This document shows, piece after piece, positions 8,219 through 16,874 of a stretch of 64,000 bases of DNA. The position numbers were made by a program, and so were the translations under genes. The stretch is from JAEUHM01 sp964538625 (GTDB lineage: Bacteria; Verrucomicrobiota; Verrucomicrobiia; Verrucomicrobiales; Verrucomicrobiaceae). Position 1 is the first letter of the stretch. The number at the start of each line of letters is the position of its first letter. The notes under the pieces were generated by a model, which was not told the DNA's origin, did no database searches, and was given only the letters and a program-made list of their open reading frames with translations. Location: positions 1-64,000 of the forward strand of contig CAZIGH010000028.1 of assembly GCA_964538625.1 (NCBI GenBank), in the 5' to 3' direction.

Positions 8219-9046
8219 ATGTACTTGCACTCACCTCTTCAGTCTTCAAGCGGGAAAGCCATAGCCTTCGTCTTTCTTCTCCTCACAACCACCGCACTTC
8301 ACGCCATCGAGTGGCAGCCAGTTGTCATCCGTGCACCGGAAGGACCTTACACCAAGGCCCTTTGGAGAGCCGATTGGCCGGGCTGCGAATATGAAGACGG
8401 CGTAAGTGAGGGCCACGTGCAGGTAGTGAAGGCGGCCGGCACCACTTGGCTGCGCGTGCTGTACCCGAAAGGCTCCCACGGCGGGCCGGACGGCGGAGCG
8501 GGCTGGCGGTATCCGCTCGGCGTTAAAGCAGACCGCCCCTCTGCTGAGGTGCGCTACACCGTGATGTTTGAAGAAGGCTTTGACTTTGTGAAAGGGGGAA
8601 AGCTCCCGGGCCTCTGTGGCGGGCCAAAAACCATCACCGGCGGGGACAAAGTCACCGGCGCCGAGGGCTGGTCCGCCCGCATCATGTGGAGAAAGGAAGG
8701 TCGCGCCCAAGCCTACGTCTATCACATGAACCAGCCATCGAAATACGGCGATGAGTTTGACTTTCCTGAAGACATTCGATTCATCCCCGGCCAGCCCGTG
8801 CAGCTCCGCATCCGCGTCACCATGAACAAGCCTGGTCAGCGAGACGGCACCCTGAAAGTGTGGTGGAAAGCGGCGGACAGGGAGAAGGAAGCGCTGGTCG
8901 TGGACAAGTCTGACATGGAGTGGCGCTCAGTGGCGTCCGTAGGTGCAGACAGCATTCTCTTCAATACCTTCCACGGTGGGAGTGACGCGTCGTGGGCACC
9001 CAGTCGCGACTGCCATGCGCGATTTGGCGGCTTTGAGTGGCGTTGA
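8219..9046 (+). CDS. Secreted polysaccharide lyase, PL14-like
   Basis: A 275-residue exported protein with a signal peptide ending near TALHA. The mature part has the jelly-roll signature of PL14/PL20-type alginate or glucuronan lyases: a strand pair ending VMFEEGFDFVKGGKLPGLCGG, then WSARIMWRKEGRAQAYVYH, and a C-terminal SILFNTFHGGSDASWAP. These enzymes cleave uronic-acid-containing polysaccharides by beta-elimination, which suits a polysaccharide-degrading bacterium. The exact substrate (alginate, glucuronan or another) cannot be told by eye. The gene diverges from hisK with a 7-bp gap between start codons, so its promoter must lie inside hisK unless the start is further in. Confidence 0.78.
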   Translation: MYLHSPLQSSSGKAIAFVFLLLTTTALHAIEWQPVVIRAPEGPYTKALWRADWPGCEYEDGVSEGHVQVVKAAGTTWLRVLYPKGSHGGPDGGAGWRYPLGVKADRPSAEVRYTVMFEEGFDFVKGGKLPGLCGGPKTITGGDKVTGAEGWSARIMWRKEGRAQAYVYHMNQPSKYGDEFDFPEDIRFIPGQPVQLRIRVTMNKPGQRDGTLKVWWKAADREKEALVVDKSDMEWRSVASVGADSILFNTFHGGSDASWAPSRDCHARFGGFEWR

Positions 9047-9250
9047 CTGCGAAAGCTTCTTCACTCAGGACCCAACCGTGAACCCAGCCAGTCATCTCCG
9101 GCAGGGTGCCGTCCGCAGTCTCAGAGAGGAAGACCTCAAGAATCCGGTGATGCACGAAATCTGCCGTCTGAACAAGCTCGTCGATGAACTGGCACCTGGG
9201 AGGGCGATGGAGAAAGGATTCTTCGCAACAGCACGTGAAGCCAGCTTCTG

Positions 9251-10417
9251 CTACCCTTTCGCAAACAGAGCACGGATGAGGCCCAGTTGCTTCTCGCCGG
9301 GCAGCACGCCGGTCTCCATTTGATTCATCACGTAGGCGAAGGAGATGCCCGAGTCAGCATCGGCAAAGGCATGGCTTCCTCCCGCGCCGGGATGCCCAAA
9401 GGCACCGGTGCCCGGTCCGAAAAGTTCACGCAGTTTGGTGCCTGATGCTACATCCACCGCATCCATCATCATGCCAGCGCTGAATGCGGTGCGGACGCAG
9501 AGCACACCGTCATCGTCCTGGCCCAGAGGTGTTTGCAGAGCTTGCAGCACCCAGGTGGGAATGAGCTGCACGCCATGGTATTTGCCCCCGTTGGCAAGCA
9601 CCGCGTAGAACTTGGCCAGGCCACGTGCGCTGCCCACTCCACCCATGGCAGGGTAGCCGACAGTCCAAGTTTCAGGCTTATTCAAGTCCTGGACGGAACT
9701 CAATCCAGTCGGTGAAGCGAAGGTGCGCTGGGTAAGTGAACCCGGCGTGCTGAATGCTTTCAAAAATGCCTGGTCTTCCGCAGCGAGACTCATCTTCCCA
9801 GGGTAGAGAGTTGCCACGCGGTCATGCTGCTCCGGGGGCAAGCCGATCCAAAAATCCAGCTCCATCGGTCTTCCAAGCACGAGGTCAAACCACTGGCCCA
9901 GACTCTCCGCACCAGTGATGCGTCTGACGATTTCCTCCAGCAGAAAGCCGAACGTTCTTGCGTGGTAGGCTTGCACCGCTCCGGCTGGTGCCAGCGGCCT
10001 CTGCTGCTCCAGAGCGCGGATCACCGCATGGTAGTCAAAGATCGGCACCCGCTCGTCCAGCGCGGACAGTCCTGCACGATGCGAGAGCACATGAGCGAAG
10101 GTGATCTTGTCCTTGTCATCGAGAAAAAACTCCGGCCATACCTCGCACACTGGCGCGTCAAGTGGCAGACCCGCATCGTGAAGCGCCAGCAGAGTCGTAA
10201 CGGCAGCAGGCCCCTTCGTGGCCGACCACACGGGTACCAGCGTGTCAGGCGTCCACTCGCGCTGACGCTCCCTGCTCATCCACCCGTCTGCCAGCGTGAG
10301 CACCTCCACCCCGTCCTGCCAGATGGACACCGTGGCTCCGAGTTCCCCACGCTGGGAAAAGCTTTCTCTGAACCATGCAGTGATGGCTTGGATCTGGGAC
10401 TGAGAAATGCCACTCAT
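9251..10417 (-). CDS. Serine hydrolase, beta-lactamase/esterase family
   Basis: A 388-residue penicillin-binding-protein-fold hydrolase without a signal peptide, so probably cytoplasmic. The catalytic S-x-x-K is Ser65/Lys68 in WSATKGP. A Tyr at 151 (AYHARTFGF) fits the second motif and a GHPGAGG segment lies near the C-terminus. This arrangement matches family VIII carboxylesterases and class C-like proteins of the LACTB/EstB type rather than a true resistance enzyme. The substrate is unknown. It is 10 bp downstream of a TPR gene on the same strand, suggesting cotranscription. Confidence 0.85.
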   Translation of the reverse strand: MSGISQSQIQAITAWFRESFSQRGELGATVSIWQDGVEVLTLADGWMSRERQREWTPDTLVPVWSATKGPAAVTTLLALHDAGLPLDAPVCEVWPEFFLDDKDKITFAHVLSHRAGLSALDERVPIFDYHAVIRALEQQRPLAPAGAVQAYHARTFGFLLEEIVRRITGAESLGQWFDLVLGRPMELDFWIGLPPEQHDRVATLYPGKMSLAAEDQAFLKAFSTPGSLTQRTFASPTGLSSVQDLNKPETWTVGYPAMGGVGSARGLAKFYAVLANGGKYHGVQLIPTWVLQALQTPLGQDDDGVLCVRTAFSAGMMMDAVDVASGTKLRELFGPGTGAFGHPGAGGSHAFADADSGISFAYVMNQMETGVLPGEKQLGLIRALFAKG

Positions 10418-10427
10418 CTGGCTGGCT

Positions 10428-10931
10428 TCAACTAAGCTGCTCCCTCAGCGCGGCGAGGTCCGGATCCTTCCGCGCTGACTTGCGCAGCGCCGGGTCTTTG
10501 GCAAAAGCTTTCTCCAAATAGCCCAGAGCCTGCTGAATGCGCCCCAACCTCGCGCTGTAGCAGCCAAGATTATAAAAATAGACTGCCTTCTTTCTTAGAC
10601 TGGGCGGGCCGTTACGCAGGAACCTAAAGGCCTCCTCCGTACGCCCCAACTCGTGCATGCAGTAGGCCGCATGGATGTATCCCCCGGGTTCATCCATCTC
10701 CAGCGTGCAGAGCCAGATGGCGTCAATCAGTGCCGCATCCCAGTCCTTTTCCCCCATGCTGCACAGCACGCGCAACTCCACCACGTCCGTGCGCTTCGTA
10801 GCCTCGGGAGGCAGCGCCGCCATCTCCTTTCTGGCGTCCGCAAACAAGCCCAGGACGATGTAGCCCTGAGCGGCGGCGATTCTGCGTTCGGTTTCCGTCA
10901 TCATGTGGTGTTCAGGCATTTCTGATTGCAC
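10428..10931 (-). CDS. TPR-repeat protein
   Basis: A 167-residue soluble protein with no signal peptide, built of tetratricopeptide-like helices. The clearest repeat is AVYFYNLGCYSARLGRIQQALGYLEKAF near the C-terminus, preceded by a GGYIHAAYCMHELGRTEEAFRFL repeat. It probably acts as a protein-binding scaffold. Several in-frame ATGs lie near the start (10931, 10916 and a pair near 10902), so the N-terminus is uncertain by up to about ten residues. It diverges from the nucleotidyltransferase gene and precedes the serine hydrolase by 10 bp. Confidence 0.82.
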   Translation of the reverse strand: MQSEMPEHHMMTETERRIAAAQGYIVLGLFADARKEMAALPPEATKRTDVVELRVLCSMGEKDWDAALIDAIWLCTLEMDEPGGYIHAAYCMHELGRTEEAFRFLRNGPPSLRKKAVYFYNLGCYSARLGRIQQALGYLEKAFAKDPALRKSARKDPDLAALREQLS

Positions 10932-10960
10932 CCGGGCGGATGAGAACGTAAAACGCGCAA

Positions 10961-11905
10961 GTGAACAAGGCTTTTGTGCTGGGTGCGGGATTGGGAGAAA
11001 GACTGCGCCCCCTCACCGACCAACTACCCAAACCGCTCGTGCCCGTCTTCCACAGGCCGCTCATCACCTATGCCTTTGACCATCTTCGGGCAGATCTGGG
11101 GGTGGAGGCTTTCGTGGTGAACACCTTTCACTTGGCTGAAGCCTACGAGGCCACCTTCCCCGATGGCACCTATCAAGGGCTGCGGGTAAGTCTGAGAAAG
11201 GATGCACCCGTGAGGCTGGAAACCGCAGGAGGCCTAGCCAACGTGCGCGATCTTCTGGACGGCAGCGGAACCTTTGCCGTTTATAACGGCGACATTCTCA
11301 CTGACCTGCCTCTCCAGCCCCTCTTGGAAGAGCATCAGCGTGGAGGCCACCTCGTCACACTCGCCCTCAGGTCCACCGGTCCCGCACTGCACATCGCCAT
11401 GGACCCTGCCCGCAATGTCGTGACAGACATCCGCAACAAACTCGGCACCGGAGACGAAGGCACCCACCTCTTCACCGGCATCTACCTTGTGGAACCGGAG
11501 TTTTTTCAATGGCTGACCCCCGGTCAACCCCAGTCCGTCATCCCCGTCTTTCTCGACTTGATTCGCCAGGGACACCGCCTCGGTTGTGCCGTGATCGACG
11601 AAGGGCACTGGTGGGACCTGGGAAACCGGGAGTCCTACCTGGAGGCGCATCGCGCGCTAGCCAGACTCGGTAACGCTTTTCCACGTTACGGAGGGACAGG
11701 TCTGCCCGCTACCTCCCAACCACACGGAGTCACCCTCACCGGCACCAACGTCATCGGCAGCGGCGCACGCGTGGAACCCGGTGCCGCCCTCCAGGATTGC
11801 GTGCTCTGGCCCCATGCTGTAGTGGAGTCCGGAGCCAGGCTTGAACGCTGCATTGTCCGCTCCCATGTCACTGCATCCGGCGTCCACACCGGTGCCGACT
11901 TTTGA
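10961..11905 (+). CDS. Sugar-1-phosphate nucleotidyltransferase (MurU-like)
   Basis: NDP-sugar pyrophosphorylase of 314 residues starting with GTG. The N-terminal nucleotide-binding signature is GAGLGERLRPLT with the following PKPLVPV, and the metal site is in YNGDIL. The last 60-70 residues form hexapeptide-type repeats (GTNVIGSGARVEPGAAL, then similar units), suggesting a left-handed beta-helix. Together with the overlapping phosphotransferase downstream this resembles the MurU-AmgK pair of peptidoglycan recycling, where the product would be UDP-MurNAc or UDP-GlcNAc. Pseudomonas MurU lacks the helix tail, so a mannose-1-phosphate guanylyltransferase role is a real alternative. Confidence 0.85.
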   Translation: MNKAFVLGAGLGERLRPLTDQLPKPLVPVFHRPLITYAFDHLRADLGVEAFVVNTFHLAEAYEATFPDGTYQGLRVSLRKDAPVRLETAGGLANVRDLLDGSGTFAVYNGDILTDLPLQPLLEEHQRGGHLVTLALRSTGPALHIAMDPARNVVTDIRNKLGTGDEGTHLFTGIYLVEPEFFQWLTPGQPQSVIPVFLDLIRQGHRLGCAVIDEGHWWDLGNRESYLEAHRALARLGNAFPRYGGTGLPATSQPHGVTLTGTNVIGSGARVEPGAALQDCVLWPHAVVESGARLERCIVRSHVTASGVHTGADF

Positions 11906-12909
11906 TCGCCAAGGTAATGAACACCATGCCACCGGAGCACGAAGCTCTAGCCATCCTCACCCAGCAGCAGTTTCCTCAACTCGCCTCCCGCCCTCTCCAC
12001 ATCGACGCCATCCTCAAAGGAGGGTCGGACCGGCACTTCTACCGCATCTCCTCCGCCGACGACCGCACCCCGCTCATGGTGCTCATGGTCTATACCATGG
12101 CCAGACGGGACAACCCAAAGTTCGTTCCCGCCACCCGTCGGCTCGCAAGCCACGGCGTTCATGTGCCGGAGATACTTGCTTTTGACGAAGATAAACTTTG
12201 CGTGTGGATGAACGACCTCGGTGGAGACGATCTGCACTCCCACCGGGACGACCCATGGCCGCAGCGGCGTGCGCTTTACGAAGCCACACTGCGAGAAGGG
12301 GCGAAGATCCATGCCATCCAAGTCTCCGAGCTTACCTCGTCTGACCTGGAAGAACTGGAGCCCGCCTTTGACGAAGCCCTTTACGAGTGGGAGCAAGAGT
12401 ATTTCCTGGGCCACTTTGTCCGCGGTCACCTTGAACGAGACACCACCCAGCCAGAGCACGAGGAGGCCCACCGCTGCCTGAAGCGACTTCGCCAGCACCT
12501 CGCCCACGAGCCACGCTGCCTCGTCCACCGTGACTTCCAAAGCCAGAACGTCCTCCTGCGCAATGGCGAAGCATGGCTCGTGGACTACCAGGGACTCAGG
12601 CCAGGCCTGGCGGAATATGACCTCGCCTCGCTGCTGTATGATCCTTACGTGCACCTCAGCGAAGCCGAGCGCGCCGAACTTCTGGAGTTCTATTGCCACA
12701 TGCGCCGCGTCCCCTTGGCAGCCAGCCGGGAGCGTCTCTACTTCTGTGCCGCACAGCGGCTCATGCAGGCGCTCGGAGCCTACGCCAACCTCAGCCGCAA
12801 CATGGGCAAACCCCACTTCCAGCAGCATATCCCCGCCGCCCTCGTCAACCTGGAACTGGTCTGCGAAAAAGAGTCCTCGCTAGCACCTCTGAAGTCACTC
12901 TTTGTTTAG
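11902..12909 (+). CDS. Sugar kinase of the APH fold (AmgK-like)
   Basis: Aminoglycoside-phosphotransferase-fold kinase of 335 residues. The catalytic loop is HRDFQSQN (about 209-216), with the metal-binding Asp in VDYQGLRPG and ASLLYDPYV after it. AmgK of the Pseudomonas cell-wall recycling route phosphorylates MurNAc or GlcNAc at C1, making the substrate for MurU. The gene directly follows a MurU-like transferase, sharing a TTGA start/stop overlap at 11902-11905, which supports that assignment. ATG codons at 11917 and 11926 are alternative starts. The 3' end overlaps the convergent gene by 15 bp. Homoserine- or choline-kinase-like roles are less likely. Confidence 0.82.
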   Translation: MIAKVMNTMPPEHEALAILTQQQFPQLASRPLHIDAILKGGSDRHFYRISSADDRTPLMVLMVYTMARRDNPKFVPATRRLASHGVHVPEILAFDEDKLCVWMNDLGGDDLHSHRDDPWPQRRALYEATLREGAKIHAIQVSELTSSDLEELEPAFDEALYEWEQEYFLGHFVRGHLERDTTQPEHEEAHRCLKRLRQHLAHEPRCLVHRDFQSQNVLLRNGEAWLVDYQGLRPGLAEYDLASLLYDPYVHLSEAERAELLEFYCHMRRVPLAASRERLYFCAAQRLMQALGAYANLSRNMGKPHFQQHIPAALVNLELVCEKESSLAPLKSLFV

Positions 12910-13824
12910 CGCTTCATCGTCCTCAATCGGAATCGCCCGCCGGATGTCCAACACCGCGTTGAGCCGCGTCGTCACCTTCTGCTCAAACTCCACCATCTGA
13001 TCCTCCACCAGCAGGTGAAGTTGCGTCGTACTTACACTCATCGAGACCACCCTCCGCTCCAGATCATAGAACACCACACCCGAGAGCTTGCTCTTGTCAC
13101 TGATCGAAAAACCCGCTGGCAGACTGCCCCGCGTCTGGTCCGTGGAGCGCAGCGTGCCGTCAAAGGTGATTCTTGCATGTTTGCGGCCCTGGATCTCCTC
13201 CACAGAAGCAAACTTGCCAGAGAGCTTCACGTGCGTCTCACCCGCCTTCGGAAAGGTAACGGTCTCATCCGCAGTCCATGCATCGCCCTCCTTCACTGGC
13301 CCGGGCGGCAATCCCATCTCCATGGATTTTCGGAACAAGTTCGCACCTGCCCTCTTGTCAGCCAGCTCTGAGAGGGACGGAGTCGGCTTGGCACCGGCGT
13401 CCACAGCGCTGATGTCCAGAGAATCCACAAAACGGTTCTTTGCATCGTACTTCAGCACATAGGCGCGCCCCAGCGATTTGCCCAGCGTCTCCATCAAGCC
13501 AGGGTCAGATGCGGCCGGATTGTCCGTGTCAAACTTCGCCTCACCGTTTGGCCCCTTCATATCACCCCGGATACGGGCAAAGGTCACCCTCACATCCTTC
13601 CCACCTCCATCCGCCTCCGTCACCTCCAGCTCCGTACCTTGCACCACCGTCATCTCCTGCTTGGCACCCCCTGCCTGAGTGGAGGATTCGGTAGTCGTCT
13701 CCAGCACGTAAGCCTTGCCCGGCTGCCAGTCCACCCGCAGCACGCCGGGTTCCTCCGCACCGACGGAACTGAAAAACAGCAGCTGGAGAAAAACAAAAAG
13801 GCGGCTTAGGCGATGAACAAACAT
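12895..13824 (-). CDS. Exported protein, DUF6263-like
   Basis: About 309 residues with a signal peptide (MFVHRLSRLFVFLQLLFFSSVGA). The mature part has alternating strands with segments such as LRVDWQPGKAYVLETTTESS, then WTADETVTFPKAGETHVKLSGKF, similar to the DUF6263 family of exported proteins common in Bacteroidota and PVC bacteria. Function is unknown. The frame is open to 13980 and another ATG is at 13842; I chose 13824 because it puts the signal peptide at the terminus. Its last 15 bases overlap the convergent kinase gene. Confidence 0.78.
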   Translation of the reverse strand: MFVHRLSRLFVFLQLLFFSSVGAEEPGVLRVDWQPGKAYVLETTTESSTQAGGAKQEMTVVQGTELEVTEADGGGKDVRVTFARIRGDMKGPNGEAKFDTDNPAASDPGLMETLGKSLGRAYVLKYDAKNRFVDSLDISAVDAGAKPTPSLSELADKRAGANLFRKSMEMGLPPGPVKEGDAWTADETVTFPKAGETHVKLSGKFASVEEIQGRKHARITFDGTLRSTDQTRGSLPAGFSISDKSKLSGVVFYDLERRVVSMSVSTTQLHLLVEDQMVEFEQKVTTRLNAVLDIRRAIPIEDDEALNKE

Positions 13825-14028
13825 GGAGCGCGACCATGGCATCGGTACTGGTGATTGCAAAGGCTGCGAGACGTCTGTAACCACAGCGCTAAACAACATT
13901 TTACCAACCTGGCACGATTCCCGCTTACCCCTCCACCCGTCTGGTAACTCCTCGCCTCCTGCGCTCGATAATCGGCTCACGAGAAGCGTTGCAATCCCGG
14001 AAAAAACAACAACTGTTCCTCACCCACC

Positions 14029-14370
14029 ATGAAGAAAATCGAAGCCATCATCAAACCCTTCAAGCTCGAAGACGTCAAGGAAGCCCTCTCCGCCGTCGGC
14101 GTGGAAGGCATGACCGTCATCGAGGTGAAAGGGTTCGGGCGCCAGAAAGGCCACACCGAGATCTACCGCGGAAGCGAATACACCGTTGACTTCCTTCCCA
14201 AGGTCAAGATCGACGTCGTCGTCGAAGATGCCCGCGCAGATGAAGTGCTCGACGCCATTTGCAAAGCCGCCAATACCGGCAAGATCGGCGACGGAAAAGT
14301 TTTCGTCAGCGAAGTGCTCGAGGCCATCCGCATCCGCACGGGAGACCGTGGCAATGCGGCAGTGAGCTGA
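14029..14370 (+). CDS. glnB: Nitrogen regulatory protein P-II
   Basis: PII signal transducer of 113 residues. It senses 2-oxoglutarate, ATP/ADP and glutamine state and controls glutamine synthetase, ammonium transporters or transcription. The sequence is canonical: MKKIEAIIKPFKLEDVKEAL at the start, the T-loop with Tyr51 (RGSEYTVDFLPKVK), which is the uridylylation site in many bacteria, and the C-terminal TGKIGDGKVFV. GlnB and GlnK cannot be told apart by eye, and neither amtB nor glnA is adjacent. The gene stands alone and is followed by a strong terminator. Confidence 0.95.
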   Translation: MKKIEAIIKPFKLEDVKEALSAVGVEGMTVIEVKGFGRQKGHTEIYRGSEYTVDFLPKVKIDVVVEDARADEVLDAICKAANTGKIGDGKVFVSEVLEAIRIRTGDRGNAAVS

Positions 14371-14414
14371 GCCGCCCTCCGTCCTGCGGATCCCTTTCCC
14401 ACCCCCAAAATCCG

Positions 14415-14453
14415 AAAACCGCTCTCGCCCGTCACACGGTAGAGCGGTTTTTT
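14415..14453 (+). terminator. Rho-independent terminator after the PII gene
   Basis: A perfect 11-bp stem (14415-14425 with 14441-14451) encloses a 15-base loop and ends in a run of T. It lies 45 bases past the PII stop codon. The A-run on the 5' side means it could also terminate on the minus strand, where the alcohol dehydrogenase transcript ends about 90 bases away. Confidence 0.88.
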
Positions 14454-14545
14454 GTGCACACACTCTGTCTTGCCGCCGGCATCACTCACCCCATCGCTCT
14501 CAGGCATGGTACCTCACTTCGCGAAGACAGCGTGCCCGTAGGCCC

Positions 14546-15667
14546 TTACTCCCACACGATCAGACTCCGCTTCACCTCTCCCCGGATGAGCATCTCATAC
14601 GCGTCGTTGATCTCCTCCAGCTTCCAGCGGCGCGTGATGAGTTCATCCAGCATCAGCTTTCCAGCTTCATGCATTTGCATCAGCATGGGCAGATCATGGC
14701 GGGGCCGAGTGGTGCCATAGAGACTGCCGATCAGAGACTTCTCAGCATACACGAGCTGATTCACATTGATGGGAGCACGCACGTCCGCACGGGCGATGCC
14801 TACGACGACGCAGCGGCCAGCCTTGCGAGTGGCATCGAAGGCCTGAGCGATGAGATCTGGCTGACCTACCGCTTCAAAAGTGAACTCAGCCCCCCTTCCG
14901 CCCGTGAGCGCTCGCACCGCCTCCACCGCGTCACACGAAGCAGCGTTCACCACATCCGTGGCACCGAACTGCCTTGCGTCCTCCAATTTATTGTCGTGGA
15001 GATCTACCGCGATGATCTGGCGCGCACCGACGGCTCTGGCTCCCTGTACGATGTTCAGGCCGATGCCTCCCACGCCAAACACCGCCACCGTGGAGCCATA
15101 CGTGACCGCCGCCGCATTCGTCACCGCACCCACACCGGTGATGACCCCGCAGCCGATCAGTGCCGCCTTTTCAAAAGAAAAGTGCTTCGGTATCTTCACC
15201 ACGGATGCCTCCGGCATGGTAGCGAACGAGGAAAAGGCGGACACACCCGCATAATGCCGGATACCTTCACCAGCCTTGTTGCGAAAGCGCAGCGTGCCAT
15301 CCGGCATAGTGCCTTCAAAGCGCATCTTCGTCCCCATGTCACACAGCGCGGGGCGGCCCATAGCACAATACTCGCAGCGGCCGCAAGGTCCGCGCCACAT
15401 GAGGATCACATGGTCTCCCACCTCTACGGTGCTCACGCCTTCACCCACAGCGGTAACGATGCCAGCCCCCTCATGCCCCGGGATCAACGGCATGGGCATC
15501 TTCAGATCACCGCACATCACATGCCAGTCACTGTGGCAGACACCTGCCGCCTTCATCCTCACTGTCACCTCACCTCGCTGCGGCGGGAGCACCTCCACCT
15601 CCTCAACGCGAAGGGCAGTTCCCGGCTCATACAACACCGCCGCAAGCGCACTCTGAGACTTGTTCAT
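14546..15667 (-). CDS. Zinc-dependent alcohol dehydrogenase (class III-like)
   Basis: Medium-chain dehydrogenase/reductase of 373 residues. Catalytic zinc ligands are visible in AGVCHSDWH and the GHEGAG motif; structural zinc cysteines lie in GPCGRCEYCAMGRPALC. The Rossmann motif VAVFGVGGIGLN and the following acidic VDLHD predict NAD preference. Layout resembles class III/aryl-alcohol or mycothiol-type dehydrogenases that oxidise alcohols or formaldehyde adducts. The frame is open to 15769, but the ATG at 15667 opens MNKSQSALAAVLYEPG, a normal N-terminus for this family. It diverges from the fused HldC-PurN gene. Confidence 0.9.
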   Translation of the reverse strand: MNKSQSALAAVLYEPGTALRVEEVEVLPPQRGEVTVRMKAAGVCHSDWHVMCGDLKMPMPLIPGHEGAGIVTAVGEGVSTVEVGDHVILMWRGPCGRCEYCAMGRPALCDMGTKMRFEGTMPDGTLRFRNKAGEGIRHYAGVSAFSSFATMPEASVVKIPKHFSFEKAALIGCGVITGVGAVTNAAAVTYGSTVAVFGVGGIGLNIVQGARAVGARQIIAVDLHDNKLEDARQFGATDVVNAASCDAVEAVRALTGGRGAEFTFEAVGQPDLIAQAFDATRKAGRCVVVGIARADVRAPINVNQLVYAEKSLIGSLYGTTRPRHDLPMLMQMHEAGKLMLDELITRRWKLEEINDAYEMLIRGEVKRSLIVWE

Positions 15668-15767
15668 GCCCCAAATCAAAGTCGGGCGGCACCGCAGGTC
15701 AATCACTCTGAAATACGCACCCATGCTTGCACAACAGGCGGTCTTGGCCCATGAAAAGGGCACTGCC

Positions 15768-16862
15768 ATGCCAGCCCCCTGCTACCACACCATCCTCTCC
15801 ACGCCGGAAGACCTCGCTGCCTGGCGTGAGGAACTAGAGGCCGCAGGAAAAAAACTCGTCTTCACCAATGGTTGCTTTGATCTTCTGCACACCGGGCACA
15901 CGCGCTACCTTCAGCAGGCACGCGCTCTTGGCGATGCGCTCGTGGTGGCACTGAACTCGGACGCTTCAGTAAGACAGCTCAAAGGCCCCGGCAGACCGGT
16001 GAACCGTGAGGAAGACCGCGCTGAAGTTCTCCGCGCACTGCGCAGTGTGGACGCCGTGGTCCTCTTTTCAGAACCCCGAGCCACCCGCTTGATCCAGACC
16101 ATCCGCCCTCATGTTTATGCAAAAGGCGGCGACTACACTGAGGAGTCCCTAAACCCGGAAGAACGCGCCGCACTCAAAGCCGTCTGCGCCGAGATCCGCA
16201 TCCTCCCCATCGTCGCGGGCAAATCCACTACCTCCACCCTGAAACGCCTCGCCTGTGATTCACCGAAACGCGGACTCCGCATTGGCGTCCTTGGCTCCGG
16301 TGAGGGCAGCAACCTGGCAGCTCTGCTGGCAGCCGTGCGCGCGGGCATGCTGGACGCCGAGATCGCCTGCACCATCACCGACCGCCCAGAGTCCGGGTTT
16401 CACTCCATCGCAGTCCAGGCAGGCCTATCCGCGCAGGTCGTGGACCCCGGTCCCAATCCAAGACGCTTCCCCGACCATGCACAAAAAGAGGTGTGTGAGC
16501 ACTTGCAGCGGGCAGATGTGGACCTCGTGGTCCTAGCCGGTTTCATGCGCCTGATCCGCGAGCCAGTGCTGTCCACCTTTGCCGGTCGAATCATCAATCT
16601 GCATCCCTCCCTGCTGCCGAAACACCCCGGCAGCAACGCCGTGCAGCAGGCGCTGGATGCGGGCGAGTCCGAAACGGGCACCACCATCCATCTCGTGACC
16701 GCAGCGCTGGATGCCGGCCCCGTCCTGGCCCAGTCCCGCGTGCCCGTTCTGCCAGGAGATGACGCAGCCTCACTGCACGCAAGGATCAAGGAAAAGGAAC
16801 ACAGTCTCCTCATCGAACTCCTGAAAAATTGGAAGACGCTGGACAGGACCGACTCTCCATGA
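15768..16862 (+). CDS. Fused heptose-phosphate nucleotidyltransferase / PurN
   Basis: One uninterrupted 364-residue frame encodes two enzymes that are normally separate. Residues 1 to about 165 are an RfaE2/HldE-C-type nucleotidyltransferase: TNGCFDLLHTGH with the HxGH motif at 41-44, VNREEDRAEVL, KGGDY and a terminal GKSTTSTLKRL. That domain activates heptose-1-phosphate for lipopolysaccharide. From residue 169 (GLRIGVLGSGEGSNL) it is phosphoribosylglycinamide formyltransferase PurN, with NLHPSLLPKHPG and TTIHLVTAALDAGP carrying the catalytic Asn, His and Asp. The start at 15768 has an AAAAGGG stretch 8 bases upstream; the frame extends to 15660. No hldA or other pur gene adjoins. Confidence 0.9.
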   Translation: MPAPCYHTILSTPEDLAAWREELEAAGKKLVFTNGCFDLLHTGHTRYLQQARALGDALVVALNSDASVRQLKGPGRPVNREEDRAEVLRALRSVDAVVLFSEPRATRLIQTIRPHVYAKGGDYTEESLNPEERAALKAVCAEIRILPIVAGKSTTSTLKRLACDSPKRGLRIGVLGSGEGSNLAALLAAVRAGMLDAEIACTITDRPESGFHSIAVQAGLSAQVVDPGPNPRRFPDHAQKEVCEHLQRADVDLVVLAGFMRLIREPVLSTFAGRIINLHPSLLPKHPGSNAVQQALDAGESETGTTIHLVTAALDAGPVLAQSRVPVLPGDDAASLHARIKEKEHSLLIELLKNWKTLDRTDSP

Positions 16863-16874
16863 CATGCAACATGG

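Noticed and set aside
8943..9323. A 126-residue plus frame and a shorter minus frame after the lyase gene
   Set aside because: Both overlap coding DNA of the neighbours and neither resembles a known family; the true gap (9047-9250) is short.
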